Shown here: piece after piece, positions 63,021 to 64,000 of the stretch
Layout: each line of letters opens with the position of its first letter
Numbering within the stretch: position 1 is the first letter of the stretch
Origin: Malurus cyaneus samueli
Taxonomy: Eukaryota; Chordata; Aves; Passeriformes; Maluridae
Assembly (NCBI GenBank): GCA_009741485.1
Contig: CM019217.1
Coordinates: 32,573,165 to 32,637,164, forward strand
Direction of reading: 5' to 3'
DNA length: 64,000 bases
Made by a program: the position numbers and the translations under genes
Notes under the pieces: model-generated
What the model was told of the DNA's origin: nothing
What the model saw: only the letters and a program-made list of their open reading frames with translations
Database searches by the model: none

Positions 63021-64000
63021 GTGAGTACTTGCATTTCTGTGCGATGCTCCTCACGGCTGCCAGCTCCCTGTGCCGAAGTTGAAGGCGGCTCCCTGAGTCT
63101 TGCTGTTCCAAAGAAGATATAAAAATAACAGAAGTCATGCTTTTAGCTGGGAGTTTAAAAGCGCTGTGGCATTACAGTTCAGAATTGTTTCTCTGAAACC
63201 TGTTTCAAACTCGGAAATGGTGTTTGGAGCTAATTTTTGAAGTTCCCCTTTGCTCATCTTGGTGTAGCCAGGTCCCTACCTGCTGCCACCTCAGCATCAT
63301 GGCCAGCTAGGTCTCTGTGGTAGGAGTACCAATGGGGACTGCTGCATATAGTATATAAAACAAAAACAACTGGGAATGCATGGAAAATGAATACAGACGC
63401 TGCTCAGGGGCTTTAATAAAAATGCATGCAAACCGAGTGTGGCTACACTGAGAACTTGTTTTCAGTCAGCAGGTCTGTTTTGGCAAGTTCAGCATTAAAT
63501 TTCTTTTTAAACTTAGTAGATTTTCTGTTCTGTTAACTTTGCTCCAAATCCTCATATCTGTAATAATCTGAAATAGCCATATGGAAAAACAGTCACAATT
63601 TTTACTTTTACTCCCCTGCAGTTTTTCAGAATGTCCAGGGGAGGCTTTCAGAAAATTTAGAGGACAGTCATAGTTTTCATGATTCTGATTTGCTTTTAAT
63701 CTTATATGGAGGATACATTATTACAGTGACACTGGGAAGGTGCACAGAGTACAGTTGGGCCAATTTCATCAGAGACAGACCGAGGAAACAACAGTTCAAA
63801 CAAACAAACAAAAAAACCCAAACAAACAAACACCAAACCAGATTTTTCTTCTGGAGTTTCTGATTGGATTTTTCTCTGGACTCATTGAACAAACAAGAAC
63901 TTCCACCTAATGAGTGAGAAAATCTATCCACTACTAAGATATGTGGCATTTTCTGCTATCCTTGAAACAATGCAGTGCCCAGTGATTCATATACTGCTTG
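63021..64000 (+). other. ENPP6: ENPP6 intron 1, 5' part
   Basis: Begins with a consensus donor (gtgagt). It contains a CAAA-type simple repeat at 63797-63832. No coding sequence is recognised, and the next exon lies beyond the window. Confidence 0.9.
63797..63832 (+). repeat. (CAAA)n simple repeat
   Basis: Short tetranucleotide repeat, interrupted by AAAACCC, in ENPP6 intron 1. Confidence 0.9.

Noticed and set aside
1..64000. CRISPR array, operon, integron or other prokaryotic-type system.
   Set aside because: The window is vertebrate DNA with spliced genes, CpG island and avian retroelements. No regularly spaced repeats with spacers or compact gene strings are present.

Overview
The window is a piece of bird genome, most likely from a passerine. 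It carries two tandem plus-strand genes separated by about 37 kb: the body and 3' end of IRF2 (about 4.3-25.6 kb) and the promoter and first coding exon of ENPP6 (from about 62.3 kb). The bird assignment rests on three things. Short CR1 retrotransposon tails of avian type are present. The joined IRF2 exons give a 348-residue protein that matches vertebrate IRF2 along its whole length. Intron 2 holds a tRNA-Ile-derived SINE with a CR1-type tail, the architecture of TguSINE1, which to my recollection is passerine-specific. IRF2 and ENPP6 are also neighbours in the same order in mammals.

Layout. 1-4271: most likely the 3' part of IRF2 intron 1 (the non-coding exon 1 is probably off the left edge), with a GT/GC repeat. 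4296-24585: eight coding exons of IRF2 with canonical GT-AG introns and a continuous frame. 24586 to about 25610: IRF2 3' UTR ending at an AATAAA. About 25.6-62.3 kb: intergenic DNA with no gene that I can support. It contains two solo LTRs of endogenous retroviruses, each with TG...CA ends and a perfect target-site duplication: 27963-28388 (6-bp GGAGTT) and 45313-46418 (5-bp CTTGC). It also holds an older LTR-like remnant with a repeated head (32817-33095), a tail-out pair of CR1 fragments (33825-34370), low-complexity tracts, and one unexplained 267-codon open frame at 52260-53063 that is probably chance. 62300-62950: CpG island. 62765-63020: ENPP6 exon 1 coding part, followed by intron 1 to the right edge.

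IRF2 is a nuclear transcription factor that binds interferon-stimulated response elements and mostly represses them. ENPP6 is a secreted or GPI-anchored choline-specific glycerophosphodiesterase. They are neighbours by synteny and nothing here suggests a shared pathway. I see no operon-like, CRISPR-like or otherwise new multi-gene system. The most noteworthy observations are the two TSD-flanked solo LTRs (one with an alpharetrovirus-like compact layout and several Myb-type TAACGG motifs, the other with a tandem array at its predicted transcription start), the SINE, and a Thr-to-Arg change in the IRF2 DNA-binding domain. All comparisons with known proteins and repeats are from memory, with no alignment run.
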